A stretch of 64,000 bases of DNA from Bettongia penicillata ogilbyi (lineage: Eukaryota; Chordata; Mammalia; Diprotodontia; Potoroidae): positions 1,230,001 to 1,294,000 of the forward strand of contig JAJHZJ010000414.1 of NCBI GenBank assembly GCA_023548195.1. The letters are read 5' to 3'. The notes beneath the pieces were generated by a model. It searched no databases and was not told the origin of the DNA. It was given only the letters and a program-made list of their open reading frames with translations. Positions 1 to 10,872 of this stretch are shown piece by piece. Position numbers and translations under genes: made by a program. Numbering within the stretch: the first letter of the stretch is position 1; the number at the start of each line of letters is the position of its first letter.

Positions 1-54
1 AAATACAATACAATACAAATACAAAAATAAAATACAATACAATAAAATACAAAA
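1..54 (+). repeat. (AATAC)n A-rich simple repeat
   Basis: Repeated AATAC/AAATAC units sit at the window edge. They may be the tail of an element lying outside the window. Confidence 0.8.
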
Positions 55-485
55 TCCTGTCTGGCATTCGAAGCCCTTCATAACCCAGCCCCTTCCTAGC
101 TTTCCAGTCTTGCTTCATGGCATACATTCTGATCCAGTGAGACTGGCTCCCTTGCTGTTCCTTGAACAAGATTCTCCACTCTGCTTCAATCATTTTCTCT
201 GGCTGTCCCCTGTGCCTGGAATGTTGTCCCTCATCTCTGCCTCCTGGCTTCCTTAGAGTTCCAACTAAAATCCCATCTATAGGAAGCCTTCTCAAATCCT
301 CCATTTCCTATTTGTGCAGTATATAACTCGTTTTTACATATATGTTTGCTTGTTATCTCTCGTTAGATCGTGAGCTCCTTGACAGCAGGGACTGTCTTTT
401 ACTTCTTTTTGTATTCTCCACTTAACACAGTGCCTGGCAAATAGGAGGCACTTAATAGATGTGTATTGATTGGCTGACTGATTGG
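55..485 (+). repeat. LINE L2 3' end
   Basis: The order of phrases is typical of L2 3' ends: GCCCTTCATAACCCAGCCCC, then TTCCAACTAAAATCCCA, then GTGAGCTCCTTGACAGCAGG, then CACAGTGCCTGGCAAATAGG, then CACTTAATAGATG. Old and diverged. Non-coding here. Confidence 0.8.
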
Positions 486-544
486 CTAGTCTATCTCCCT
501 ATCCCCAAATACTTAGCATATGTGAGGTTCAACAGAATATCCAT

Positions 545-652
545 CTCTTGAGGGGAAGGACAGTTTCATTTCTGTCTTTGTATCCCTAGCACCTAGAACA
601 GAACCAAGAACTTAAAATGCATTTAATAAATGTTTGTTCAATAACTTCATGT
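545..652 (+). repeat. L2-type 3' tail fragment
   Basis: A second, shorter copy of the same tail: TCTTTGTATCCCTAGCACC, then GCATTTAATAAATGTTTG. Confidence 0.7.
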
Positions 653-654
653 GG

Positions 655-800
655 AAATACAATTGTATACATATAGTGCATATTAGATTGTATGCCACTT
701 TGGGGAAGAGGGAGGGAGAAAAATGTGGAACTCAAAACCTTATAAAAGTAAATGATGAAAACTGAAAATAAATAAAGAGAAAAATAAATAAACAATTGTT
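655..800 (+). repeat. L1 3' end tail
   Basis: GGAACTCAAAACCTTATAAA followed by GATGAAAACTG and an A-rich run resembles the 3' terminus of marsupial L1 elements. Only the tail is present. Confidence 0.55.
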
Positions 801-1520
801 GATTGATTGCCTCCTGATGCCAGTGTACTAGTTAAACAGCTGGGACTCCTAACCTATAGGAATTTAAGGTAATACGCTGGAGAACAGACAGTACAATCCT
901 ATTACTTTTCATGTGGTTACCAGCGCCCTTTAAAATTTGATTAGCTCCATTAAGGACCCTAGACCTTTTAAGCACTTAGCTCATAAATAACTAAGCCTAA
1001 TTAATACTCCAGAGTCTCTTGCTCTCCCTAGCAGTGATAGACTTAGTTCACTGCCTTTGAAACAATATCACCATATAATTCCACCTTCATTTTCATTCTT
1101 GTTTTAGCAGCAAAATATTTGTGAAAAAAGGTAGGGAAATTATGTGAGTAATAAGTAGAGTGTACCTGTTTTATTGTACAATGGAAATTCTCTAATTCAA
1201 GGCTTATCCTTAATTCTTGACATAAGGGTCATAACTGAGATTTACTATATGTCTTTTCTGTCTTTTTTCCAGTTCTGATCAATTTCCTGTGCTATTAAGA
1301 TATTGAATTCCTGCTCTTTCCCCAACATTTACCTCCAATAATGCCAGTGTTTCATATGAAGACAGCCCAAAGAGAATGAGTACCTTACACCTTATTCAAG
1401 GTGAAAACCTATTCCTCAGAAATTCTACAAGTAGATAATTTTAATATGTGCTTAATGTTAGGGATTCCTTCTTGAATGATGTATAGAATAGCAGTTAGGA
1501 AAAGATACTTCTCAGTTCTA
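801..1520. other. Non-coding stretch without recognised repeats
   Basis: No gene seen. About 890-1060 is AT-rich and looks unique, with TAATTA-type homeodomain motifs (CCTAATTAATACTCC), so it is a weak candidate conserved element. Confidence 0.4.
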
Positions 1521-1805
1521 GCAACCAATATTTATTAATAAAATGTATGCAGGAAGTTACTCACAGTCCATTGGGGGACAACTTACAAAAAAGCATATAC
1601 AAACAAAATCGATAGAGGATAAAGTGAAGATAACTTCAGGGGGAATACTTTAGTATTAAGGGAGATCATAAAAGGCTTCATGTAGAAGGTGGGATTTTAG
1701 CTGATATTTGAAATAAGTCAGGGGTGGCCTGAGGCGGAAATGAGGAAGGAAAGCATTCCAGGCACAGAGGAGAGCCAGAGAAGACATATGGAGCTGGGAT
1801 TTACT
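1521..1805 (+). repeat. Ancient dispersed repeat, first part
   Basis: Begins AATATTTATTAATAAAATG and passes through AAAGGCTTCATGTAGAAGGT, GGATTTTAGCTGATATTTGA and AAAGCATTCCAGGCACAG. The same phrase order occurs in copies at 21410, 34860 and 36440 in this window. I recognise the family as common in mammals but cannot name it safely. The copy resumes at 2176. Confidence 0.7.
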
Positions 1806-1940
1806 GTTATATCTTCCACATTGTGGGGGTTGGAGGTACAGTGTCCTCTCCCTTCCCCCTCCATCAGGGAAATCCCCCTAAAAATTTTTTTATTTTTCTC
1901 TTATAGGGTGTTTACAGTACCTTATTGTGAAATTCAGGTT

Positions 1941-1995
1941 ATAGTATATATATATATATATAATATATATATACATATATATGTAGTATATAATA
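1941..1995. repeat. (TA)n / (TATACA)n microsatellite
   Basis: Alternating TA with occasional C and G interruptions, lying between the two halves of the ancient repeat. Confidence 0.85.
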
Positions 1996-2175
1996 CTATA
2001 CCTATATTTTATGGATTTCTGAGTTTCTAAACTTTTTGTGTGTCTTCTGCTGGCCTTTATGTGTTGTCTGTGGCTTCGGCAAAACTTCCCCAAAATTTCT
2101 ATTTAATTTCTTATTCCAAGCCACAATATATTGAAACTGTCATGGGAAAAGTCATGATGTGGAAAAGATAACTGT

Positions 2176-2545
2176 AGAGTGTTTGTGGGCTGAATTGCAA
2201 AAGGCCAGTAGTCACTGGATCATAAAGTACAGGGAAGGGAGCAAAGTGTAAGAACACTGAAAAGGTTAGAGGGCACCAGATTATGGGGGAGCTTTAAAAG
2301 CCAAGCAGAGGGTTTTATATTTGATCCTGGTAGTAAGAGAGCTACAGGAATTTACTGAATGAGGAGGTGGAGAGGGGAGAGGGGACGTGGCCAGACCTGG
2401 GCTTTAGGAAGATCAGTTTGACAGCTGAGCTTGGATGGACTGGAGCGGGAGAGACCTGAGGCTGGGAGACGACCGCAGTAATTCAGGTAGGAGGTGATAA
2501 GGGCCTGCATCACGACTATGGCATTGTCAGCAGAGATTTTTAGGA
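2176..2545 (+). repeat. Ancient dispersed repeat, second part
   Basis: GCCAGTAGTCACTGGATCAT, then GGGTTTTATATTTGATCCTG, then CTTTAGGAAGATCAGTTTGA, then AATTCAGGTAGGAGGTGATA. It is in the same orientation and family as 1521-1805. The 1806-2175 segment looks like a later insertion or an unrecognised divergent portion. Confidence 0.7.
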
Positions 2546-2598
2546 CTGTGCTTTGTAAAAACCCTATTTTCTATTGCTATGGTGATGTGGTTTGGGAT

Positions 2599-2661
2599 AT
2601 TTTTAATTTTAATTTTTTTTAATTTTTAAATTTTTTTAAATTTAATTTTTAATTTTAATAT
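2599..2661. repeat. AT-rich low-complexity tract
   Basis: Runs of TTTTAATTTT and TTAAATTT with almost no G or C. Confidence 0.85.
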
Positions 2662-2837
2662 GTCTTACTTTTATTTTATTTCAACATCATTTTCCTAATG
2701 CTAAATCATCCTCTTACACCTGATATAAACCCAATTTGGTCCTAGGGAATAATTTTTCTGGTATATTGCTATAGCCTTTTTGCTAGGATTTAATTTTTTC
2801 ATGTGTCTATATTTATTAATCTTGTTGGTTTACAATT

Positions 2838-3040
2838 CATAGAGTCATAGATCTGCAGGAGGGAAGGGGGACATTGGAGATTATCTGTCCCGATCTTCTT
2901 GTGTTGTAAATGAGGACAGTGAGGGCCAGGGTGGGCAAGTGATTTGTCCTAAGGTCACACAGATAATTTGAAAAAGGCAGGATCTGAATCCAGAACGTTG
3001 AACTTTAAATCTGATGTTCTTGTAGCTCCCCCTCGCACCC
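2838..3040 (-). repeat. MIR-class CORE-SINE, reverse orientation
   Basis: AGAGTCATAGATCTGCAGGA, then GTAAATGAGGACAGTGAGG, then AAGGTCACACAGATAA, then GGATCTGAATCCAGAA. This is the reversed MIR body pattern. Confidence 0.7.
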
Positions 3041-3243
3041 CACACTTTGTCTCAAGTTAGAGATGTCTTCTTTCTTAAGTTATGAAGGGAAAATGTGTAG
3101 CACGGGTATTAATCACTTTTTAAACCTTTGGTAGAATATAGTTTTAGGTACGATAAACAATGGAGATGACATTTTTTTAAAAGAGTGTTTAAGGAAAGGT
3201 GGAGTCAACTCAGTTTCTTTTTGTTTCTTTATTTTCTTGTTTT

Positions 3244-3375
3244 TGGAGGCACTCAGGGTTCAATGACTTTCCCAGGGTTGCACAGCTAGGAAGTGTCTGA
3301 GGTGAGATCTGAACTCAGGAAGAGAGACTTCCTGACTCTAGGCTTGGCATTCCCTCCACGGTGCCACCTCCTGCC
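3244..3375 (-). repeat. Marsupial tRNA-derived SINE, head fragment
   Basis: TGCACAGCTAGGAAGTGTCT, then TGAGATCTGAACTCAGGAAG, then CTTCCTGACTCTAGGC and a 5' head complement. Reversed, truncated copy. Confidence 0.7.
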
Positions 3376-3460
3376 ACACTCTCCCATGGCTCCACACAAG
3401 TTAGCACTTAGTAAGTTCCTCAAGGGGAGAAATTTGTTAATTATGTATATGTGTGTGGGT

Positions 3461-3627
3461 AATTTTCTTCTCCAGCTCATTCTACAAATGAGGAAACTGA
3501 GGCAAACAAGTTTAAGTGACTTTCTCAGGATCACTCAGCTAGTAAATGTCTGAGGATGGACTTGAACTCTGCTCCTCATGACTCCTGGGCTGATTCTCCA
3601 TTCACTGCACCACCAACTGTCCCAACT
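3461..3627 (-). repeat. Marsupial tRNA-derived SINE, reverse orientation
   Basis: CTTCTCCAGCTCATTCTACA, then AATGAGGAAACTGAGGCAAA, then CAGCTAGTAAATGTCTGAGG, ending in the complement of the tRNA-like head. A partial copy adjacent to the one at 3244. Confidence 0.75.
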
Positions 3628-3637
3628 CAAGTTTTTC

Positions 3638-3830
3638 AAGATAATAATGATAACAGATAGGACTTACGTAGTGCTTTAAGGTTGGCAAAGCACTTTACAA
3701 ATAATATCTTAGGTACTATTATTATGTCATTTTATAGATGAGAAAACTGAAATAAACAGAGGTTAACTGACTTGCCTATGTAGCTAGTAAGTGTCTAAGG
3801 CTAGATTTGAGCTCAAGTCTTCACAACCCT
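3638..3830 (-). repeat. CORE-SINE (MIR/THER type), reverse orientation
   Basis: TGCTTTAAGGTTGGCAAAGC, then CACTTTACAAATAATATC, then GATGAGAAAACTGAAATAAA, then AGCTAGTAAGTGTCTAAGG. Confidence 0.75.
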
Positions 3831-4080
3831 GGGGCAGCTAAGTGGTCACAATGGATGGAGCCCCAGGCCTGGACTCAGGAGGATCTGAGTTCAAATCTGA
3901 GCTCAGACACTTACCAGCTGTGGGACCCTGGGCAAGTCACTTAAACCTGCTTGCCTTAGCTTCCTCATCTGGAAAACGAGCTAGAGAAGGAAATGACAAA
4001 CCACTCCAGTAGCTCTGCCAAAAAAAACACAACAAAAGGTTACAAAGAGTGGAACACAACTTAAAACACCTGAACAACAA
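3831..4080 (+). repeat. Marsupial MAR1/WSINE-type SINE, full length
   Basis: A head-to-tail copy: GGGGCAGCTAAGTGG, then CTGAGTTCAAATCTGAGCTC (B-box region of the tRNA-like head), then GGGCAAGTCACTTAA, then GAAGGAAATGACAAACCACT, and an RTE-like tail ending GAACAACAAA. Confidence 0.85.
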
Positions 4081-5516
4081 AGGAATCTTTGTCTCATGCA
4101 GAGAGAGTGTTTTGGAGTGGTATCAGAGGCTTGAGGAGAGAAGAGAAAATTTGGAAAGGTTTCTGTGGGAGGAGGATGATAGCAGCTCAAAATAAAATAA
4201 AAGGCTATTATCCATGCATCAGTGATGGTCCAGCTCAGATAACAGAAATTTGCGGATGTAGTCAGCACCATTGTTCAGTTTTCCTTTGGTTTTTAGTACT
4301 GCAGGGAGACAATGAATTATAACTAATATTGGAGTTTCACAAGAAATGACAGTTATACAAAGGGCAAAGGATTCGATGCTATGCAGCTAAAGTGTCCAAA
4401 TATAGGCCAGAACTTTGAAAGGAAGAGTGAAGGCAAAGAAAGACAAAAAGTCCATCAAAGGTAGTGAGAGAAATGGAAGGAGACGGTTATTATAGCAAAT
4501 AAATAGTTTATATTATTTATAATATTATAATTATAAATGATAGTATATGTTAACATATTACTATAATAGAATATTGCTTATAACATTATTATAGCCAATA
4601 ATAAATGGTTATTATAGCAAAGAGGGAATTGCTCTTCTTCTTAGTGGAACGGTCCTTCTGGTCAGGCTCAGACTGGCTGCCTTGTGAGGGGACCCGAATC
4701 ACTTAAGATCTTGGGGATTATGTGTCTTCCCATCCCAGCAAGAGGGGAAACAAACATAAAAGCAGAATAGAAGGGCAGAGTTTTCCACTACAGCAGGGAT
4801 TTTGTGGGTTTTTTTTAAGTTTCTCTCTGAAGAGGAAGGGGAAACATTGAAAGGAAGGGGCAGCAGCAGGCATTTCTTCTCCTCAGACCCATGCTTCTAG
4901 GGAGACTGGAAAGTGGAAAGATAAAAGACTATATTTTATAATCAAAGACACTTGCTTATGTGGCTGGAGAGCAAAGAAAAAACAGATATGGAAACAGAGC
5001 AAAGTGAACAGGATGGTGCTACCCCCCTTCCCCTGCCTTACTTTAGATGGATGTCAACTGGCGCCTGACTCTATGAATGCACTTTTATGGTGAAACCTGC
5101 ATCTAATGCAAACCTGAGTCTGATCTTCCTTCTCAGAAGCACCTGTGGTTGACCTTGTCTTTTGTGTTTCCTCATATCCTTTTGTTCATGGAATGAGGGC
5201 ATAGGACAGCTCTGCGAGCCCCATGTGACAGTGACCTTTCCGAGTGCAGGTGGGGATCTCAGTCTTCCCAGCCCATTGTTAGAGAGTTTTCGTTCTCTAA
5301 TTAGGGGTATAATTACAAATTATTTGTAATGTTTCATAACTATTTCTAAGGACAGAATTACTATGAACTTGGACCTTTAAATCTCATTAGAATATTGGAT
5401 GTCAACAACGTTTAAGTGAAACTTAAAGTGCTGAAAAATGAAATAAGACTTTTAAAAGATATGTTATAAGTACAACCTGGTGACTCAGTGTTGCATTTGA
5501 TGGTGTGGCAGTAAAC
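4081..5516. other. Non-coding stretch; AT-rich islands
   Basis: No gene or named repeat seen. 4490-4620 is very AT-rich with repeated ATTATAGCAAA. 5275-5460 is a unique-looking AT-rich block with TCTAATTAGG and homeodomain-like cores. Confidence 0.4.
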
Positions 5517-6051
5517 GTTTAACAACTGGCTTTTGGGGAGAAGGGGGGAAGGTATCTATGACACACTTTTAAGTTTAATTTGTATCATCAACATTTCTAC
5601 ATTACTTTCAGAAATCTAGGCAATCAATAAAACAATGAATCAAACTGTGATCTATAGTATTTGGCAAGTTCCAAAGTGTGAAAACTTACCCTCTAAATTT
5701 AACAATTGGCTGTAATATACTCATGAACTCATTAAAGTCCAACCCGAACAGAAATCTTCTCTAAAACACAAAACAAAAATGTTTAACAACTGGCTCTCTG
5801 GGGTGGGGGTGGGGGGACATGTACCTGTGATGTATTTTTAGGTTTGATTTACATGGTTACATTTTATCCATTACTTTCAGAAGTCTAGATAATCAACAGA
5901 ATAACAAATCAAGCCCTGATCTGAAGTATTTGTCAAGTTCCAAAGTGTAAATGCCTACACCAAAAATTTAACAATTGGCTATCGAATATCCTTGGAGTTA
6001 TATTAGAGTCCCTCCTGAACAGAAATCTTCCCTAGAACACCCTGAAAAGGT
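5517..6051 (+). repeat. Tandem duplication of a roughly 264-bp unit, family not identified
   Basis: Unit 1 (5517-5780) and unit 2 (5781-6051) align along their length. Both start GTTTAACAACTGGC, share CATTACTTTCAGAA, AATCAA, CAAGTTCCAAAGTGT and GAACAGAAATCTTC at corresponding positions, and contain a second TTTAACAATTGGCT about 180 bp inside. Divergence between units is clear, so the duplication is old. No coding potential. Confidence 0.85.
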
Positions 6052-6711
6052 GATCATTCAGTGACCACTTGAGGACCTCCAGATGAGGAACAATCCACCA
6101 CCTTTTGCATCAGCCCATTCCGTTTTTGGATAACTATAAGCATTCTTTGATTCTCTTATATTGACCCCAAATCAGAGAGAAGGAACAGTTGCAAATGGAA
6201 GCATGAACTGATATGGAGAACGTGAAAGGGAAGAAGAATGAGCAAAGCAGGGAAGCATGATGGGCATGAGCAATCTGTACCTCTCTCTTGACTGGGACTG
6301 GATCAATATCGTCATACCCCTGGCAACTAGAACCAGTGAATAGGACCCTGGAGCGTCAATGGACCTCAAAAAGGCATTGAGCAGCCCTAGTGTGGGCTTG
6401 GGCCTAGGGTGAAAGAGCAGGGCAGTTGCCTTTGTTCTGTGGTCCTATTTGGTTTGGGCTCAGTGTCTCCTTTACGGAAAACTGTGTTAGGTGCTGGGGT
6501 AATTCTGATAAGAAAGCAACCCTTCTCTCTGAAAGGAGAATATGATGATGTACCTGAAAGAAACATCCTCCCACTTGCTTACTGGGAAGTCAATTAGGTC
6601 ATGTCACAGCTTCTGAAACCTCACATTTATCTTATTGTCTTGGGCTTATTTTAAAATCAAAATGACCAAGAGACAAGATTTGACTGCTTAACTACATGCT
6701 TAATTCTGTGT
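6052..6711. other. Non-coding stretch, nothing recognised
   Basis: Short ORFs only. No splice-flanked coding segment or named repeat that I can support. Confidence 0.4.
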
Positions 6712-7022
6712 AGTGAAGAGTTGGGCCTGGAGTGAGGAAGAACTGAGTTCAAATTCAAACTCAGACACTTAACTGACTGTGTGACCCTGGGCAAGTCATT
6801 TAACTGTGTTTGCCTCATCTGTAAAATGAGATGGAGAAGGAGATGGCAAACCACTTTAGTATCTTTGTCAAGAAAACCCCAAATGGGATCATGAAGAGTC
6901 AGACACATCTGAACAAAAATGAGATCGAGAAGGAAATGGTAAACCAGCCCAGTACCTTTGCCAAAAAAAGCCCCAAATGGGGTCACAGAGAGTAGGACAC
7001 AACTGAAAAAACTGAACAACAA
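6712..7022 (+). repeat. Marsupial SINE with duplicated 3' module
   Basis: The head runs from AGTTGGGCCTGGAGTGAGGA to GTGACCCTGGGCAAGTCATT. The 3' module AATGAGATGGAGAAGG ... CCCCAAATGGGATCATGAAG occurs once at about 6822-6917. It occurs again at about 6918-7022, from AATGAGATCGAGAAGGAAAT to CTGAACAACAA. Confidence 0.85.
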
Positions 7023-7035
7023 TGAACATAACAAG

Positions 7036-7180
7036 TGAAGAGCTGGACTGAGTAGCCCTGGGCTAAAGTTGTAGCTCTGACTTTTATTAGCTAGATTGCC
7101 AAGGGCAAGTAATTTCATCTCTCTGGACCTCAGTTTCCTCATTTGTAAAGTGGTGGAAAGTCCCTTCCACCAGCTGCTGT
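7036..7180 (+). repeat. MIR-class SINE fragment
   Basis: GGGCAAGTAATTTCATCTCT, then GGACCTCAGTTTCCTCATTT, then TCCCTTCCACC. Confidence 0.7.
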
Positions 7181-8234
7181 TATTGTGAACCTTACACGAG
7201 CTACAGGAATATGAACTGTGATTCGTACCTAGAACCAGCCTGATTCATGATAACAGTGCACTTACTGTACCTCCACATCCCTAAAGAGGGACCAGACGCA
7301 GAAGAGGGAGGCACGATTCCTTTCAGCTTCCACTGTGCCTCTCTCAGCTGGACCAGCACGCAGAGTGCATTATGTCTGCGAAATAATCTTCTTCAGGATG
7401 CATTTCAATTATCCCATAAAGCAACTGTCCTCTGTGGTTGTGAAAAAAAAAAAGGAATGTATTTATTTTTCAGGAGGAAGACATACACAGGATATAGGGA
7501 ACTTCTCCCTCCTCAGAACCACTCTGTTCAAGTAAGAAAGATTTATGGTCTTTCCTTTCAACTTATTATTCTTTCTCTCCCAGAGAAACTCCAACAGCAA
7601 AATTACATTAATGTTCTTCTCTGTCATGCCATCCCTTCTCAGTAACATGTAATGCTCTATTGTAACAGATTTCTCATGGCATTTTCTTTGGGGGTAAGGG
7701 GTGTAGGTAGGTGGTGAAAGGAGCATTATTTATGGGCCTTTTCTTGCTTTGGTCAAGAATCTTACATTCATTAAGGTATTATTCACAAATATATTCGCTT
7801 ATGAGTAATGACCTCACTCTTTCATGAACTTACATATTTATATACTTGAATGAAGCCATGAATACTAACAGGTTTCTTAATTCCAGTAAATGTGACTGCA
7901 TCGTGAAGAAAATGAAAAGGAGATTGTGTGAGCCTCCTAATTGAAAAATAAGATGGAGAGATGGGTTTTATTCTCATGTCTGCAATGGATTCATTTTGTG
8001 ACTCTGATTAAGTCAGATCTTTTGTGCCCTGGTTCTTCACTTAGGAGATGATGCTAATACGGCCATCATGAGGGCTTGGCATGAGACTCTGCATATGCCC
8101 CCCAGGGACATTGAAATGTCATGTTCAATGCTCAGGATGCAAATTGGTGAATGCTATCTTTAAAAGGTGTCCATGAAGTCAGAACTCTTGTTATGTCTAG
8201 AATTTAATTTATTCTTAGTCATAAGGGAGGCAAT
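7181..8234. other. Non-coding stretch, nothing recognised
   Basis: Contains short open frames, the longest at 7247-7645, without recognisable domains. About 7750-8040 looks unique and AT-rich. Confidence 0.4.
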
Positions 8235-8440
8235 ATGTGGTAACTGGGGAAAGATGCTAGACTGGATATCAGGGCCTGGGTTCTAGTTCTGATTTTGATA
8301 CTTATTAACCCAGAGATCTCGCTGACACACAGAGTGGCTGTGGATAAATCATTTCACCCAATCTGAGTCTCAGTTTCTTTAAGAGGAGTGGTTGGGCTTG
8401 TTCAACGTCATTTTCAGCCTGTCTCCTTACCTCGAAAATT
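8235..8440 (+). repeat. MIR-class SINE
   Basis: GGGCCTGGGTTCTAGTTCTG, then ATAAATCATTTCACCCAATC, then TGAGTCTCAGTTTCTTTAAG. Confidence 0.7.
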
Positions 8441-9429
8441 CCCCTAAGTGGTACAAAAAATAGCTTGTGAGGAACCTGTGAGATGCCTCCTTTACTCTTC
8501 CCCATGGAAAGTCCCAGTCCCTCCTATCCAGGTTAGGGCTAGTGACTTTATCTTTTCTGTGCCTTGGGGGAGCAAAGAGCATATCTGCCCCATATTCTCC
8601 ATCTTTCTGAGGAAGTGGTTCAACATGCCTACCTCTTTCCTGGTCTTTTCAACTCAGTTCTTCTGCTAACTCCAATATCCTGTGATGAAAATTGTCTAGC
8701 AACACAGTTAAACCTTGAGATGGTGCCAGAGCATCGTAATGTTAGGGGTGGGGTGGGGTGGGCACAAACTTCTGGTCTCTGCTGGCATTATCATAGCAAA
8801 GCCCATGTTTCTCTGTCTCCACCTTCCTCAACCCTCCACCCCAAGTTAAAATTAAAAGTCTCTGCAAATCAATCAGATGTACAGGCAGAGCTTATCAACA
8901 TATGCATTAATTAAGTTGGACCCAGTAGGGAGAAGGTGTAATGGATAGATAGCTGGCCTAGCTCAAGTTTAGCCTGATACCCCTCATGGAGAGAGTGAGG
9001 GAGAAGCAAACACCAAGCTTTTGTGCTTCTCTTGCTCCCCTCAAGGGAGAGGTAGCAGTTTTCCTTGGAGAAGAGTCATTTATTTATTCAACTCTTGAGT
9101 GGCATCTATAAATAAACATGTGGCCCCTCCTATCATAACTATGGAGATACATGTCTCATATATTCCTAGAGCTTAGTTCAATGTTCAACTCATAGTACAT
9201 ACTAAATAATACATACTAAATAAATATTTGAGTTAAATTGAATTAAATTCACATAAAAGAAGGCAATAGTTTTCAGTGAAAGGAACTCTGGGAAATTAGG
9301 ACATGTTAGTCAAGATAGCTTTCCCAAGGCCCCATTGGACTGGATTTTCCTGGAGTGAATTAAGACTTCCAGCTAGAGAGTCTCTGAGATTCTCAGTACT
9401 TGGGGAGGGGAGAGAGACAGAGATGGGGT
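8441..9429. other. Non-coding stretch
   Basis: No gene seen. A G-quadruplex motif lies at 8745-8762 and an L2-like tail (CATACTAAATAAATATTTG) at about 9150-9240. Confidence 0.4.
8745..8762 (+). other. G-quadruplex motif with one-base loops
   Basis: Four guanine runs separated by single T residues: GGGGTGGGGTGGGGTGGG. It fits the strict G3+N1-7 pattern. Confidence 0.8.
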
Positions 9430-9682
9430 TTGTTGGTTAATCGTTTCATTTGTGTCTGACTCTTTGTGACTCATCTGAGTTTTCTTGGCAAAGATACTGG
9501 AGTGCTTTGCCATTTCCTTCTCCAGTTCATTTTACAGGTAAGGAAACTGAGGCAAGCAGGGTTAAGTGACTTGCCCAAGGTGACATAGCTAGTGAGTGTT
9601 TGAGGTCAGATTTGAACTCAGGAAGATGAGTCTTCCTGACTTCAAGCTAGGGGCTCTGTCCACTGTGCCACCACCTCACTGC
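9430..9682 (-). repeat. Marsupial MAR1/WSINE-type SINE, reverse orientation
   Basis: TTTGTGTCTGACTCTTTGTG, then CTGGAGTGCTTTGCCATTTC, then AAGGAAACTGAGGCAAGCAG, then GATTTGAACTCAGGAAGATG, ending in the complement of the head. Near full length. Confidence 0.85.
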
Positions 9683-9689
9683 CTCAGAG

Positions 9690-10135
9690 ATAAGGATTAG
9701 AGATGGCAAATGCCCTCTGAAATCTTCATCAAGCCAGAGAAAGAGAGAAACCATAACAAAAAGCACTTTTACCAAAACCAGTAAGAGAAAAGAAAGAAAG
9801 AAAAAAACTGCCTCTATTCTTTGACATAATGTATTTTTCAAACTAAAATATATTGATATCATTGACACCCCTTGCTTTGCTGTAGTAAGGACCTCTAGAA
9901 GTGAGTGGGTTTTTTTTATCTCTTGTCTCTCTAATTCACTCTGGCCTTGCAAATATTTATTTCTTCTCTAAGTACACAAGTTAGGTGCACGGGAGATCAT
10001 TATGGAATGAGTTGGCTAATTTCTTCCAGGACCGAACTGATTTACTGTAGGAACTTGGGTGGGAAGAGGAACATCTGCAGAGAACGACTCTGGATTGTGT
10101 GCTGCCAAGTTCTGGTCCAATAAATACAGATAGCT
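9690..10135 (+). repeat. Unidentified interspersed repeat, copy 1
   Basis: Aligns with 12800-13295 over several blocks: CTGGCCTTGCAAATATTTAT, TTTCTTCTCTAAGTACA, CATCTGCAGAGAACGACTC, GGATTGTGTGCTGCCAAG. It ends near CCAATAAATACAGATAGC before a T run. It could be a solo LTR or an LTR-like fragment. I cannot name it. Confidence 0.65.
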
Positions 10136-10140
10136 TTTAA

Positions 10141-10618
10141 CTTTTTTTTTTTTAGTTTTTTTTACATAGTTTTCCTGGTCTTTGTTTCTTTTTAATACTG
10201 TTTTAATTCTGGGTAAGGTCTGGTTCTAGAATTTCCAATTGGTGCTGAGGCAGATAATTTATTGTAATTCTCTTTGAATGTCCAGCACATCTCTCTGCAT
10301 TCCTTATTAGTTTTTAATTGAGCTTCAAGTCTAGACAGTGCTGATTCAAAATCACATTTAACCTTGTCTAATTCCATTTTTACTTCCTGCTTTTGATTCT
10401 TTCTCAGTTCCTAATTGTTCGAATATCTCTTGTAAGTCAGATTGCCTCTGTCGCACGTTGGTCTATTTCATTGTCCTGATTTAATAAATCATTTGGGGAT
10501 GAATCTCATTCTAATGATTTCTTTGCTTTGTATTTCTTTGCCTTCAAATCATATTTCATAATTTCTAATTGTGCTGCTAGTTCTTCTCTTTTTATCTCCA
10601 CTTGAATAACTCTATTAC
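10141..10618 (-). repeat. Probable antisense LINE fragment with coiled-coil coding relic
   Basis: The reverse strand at 10192-10377 reads a charged, heptad-like peptide (VKCDFESALSRLEAQLKTN). This is similar in character to the coiled-coil of LINE ORF1 proteins. No full ORF is left. L1 origin is inferred from character only. Confidence 0.4.
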
Positions 10619-10619
10619 C

Positions 10620-10872
10620 CAAGGCAGCCAAGTAGTCGGGGGCTAAAATGCTAGACTTGGAGTCAGGAAGACCTGAGTTCAAATTCTGCCTTAGCCACTT
10701 ACTAGCTGTGGGACTCTGGGCAAGCCATTTAACCTCTCTCAGCCTCAGTTTACTTATCTGAAAAATGGGGATAATAATAGTCCCTACCTTACAGCATTAT
10801 TATGAAGGTCAAATGAGACGTATACACTAGCTTCTAAACCTTAAAGTTTTATAAAAAATGCCAGTATTAGCA
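10620..10872 (+). repeat. MIR/MAR-type SINE with MIR 3' part
   Basis: CTTGGAGTCAGGAAGACCTG, then AGCTGTGGGACTCTGGGCAA, then AATGGGGATAATAATAGTCC, then AAATGAGACGTATACA. Confidence 0.8.

Noticed and set aside
5800..5816. Second G-quadruplex at the start of tandem unit 2
   Set aside because: Only three separated G runs (4, 5 and 6), so a fourth tetrad column needs a loop taken from within a run. Weaker than the site at 8745.
6657..7142. 161-codon minus-strand frame
   Set aside because: It lies across the antisense of a marsupial SINE and a MIR. The peptide is the reversed SINE read through.
7247..7645. 132-codon plus-strand frame
   Set aside because: No recognisable domain, low-complexity KKK run, no splice context. 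Consistent with chance in AT-moderate DNA.
10192..10377. Functional coiled-coil protein gene
   Set aside because: Only 61 codons, no start context or splice sites, and it sits in a block that looks like a LINE relic.
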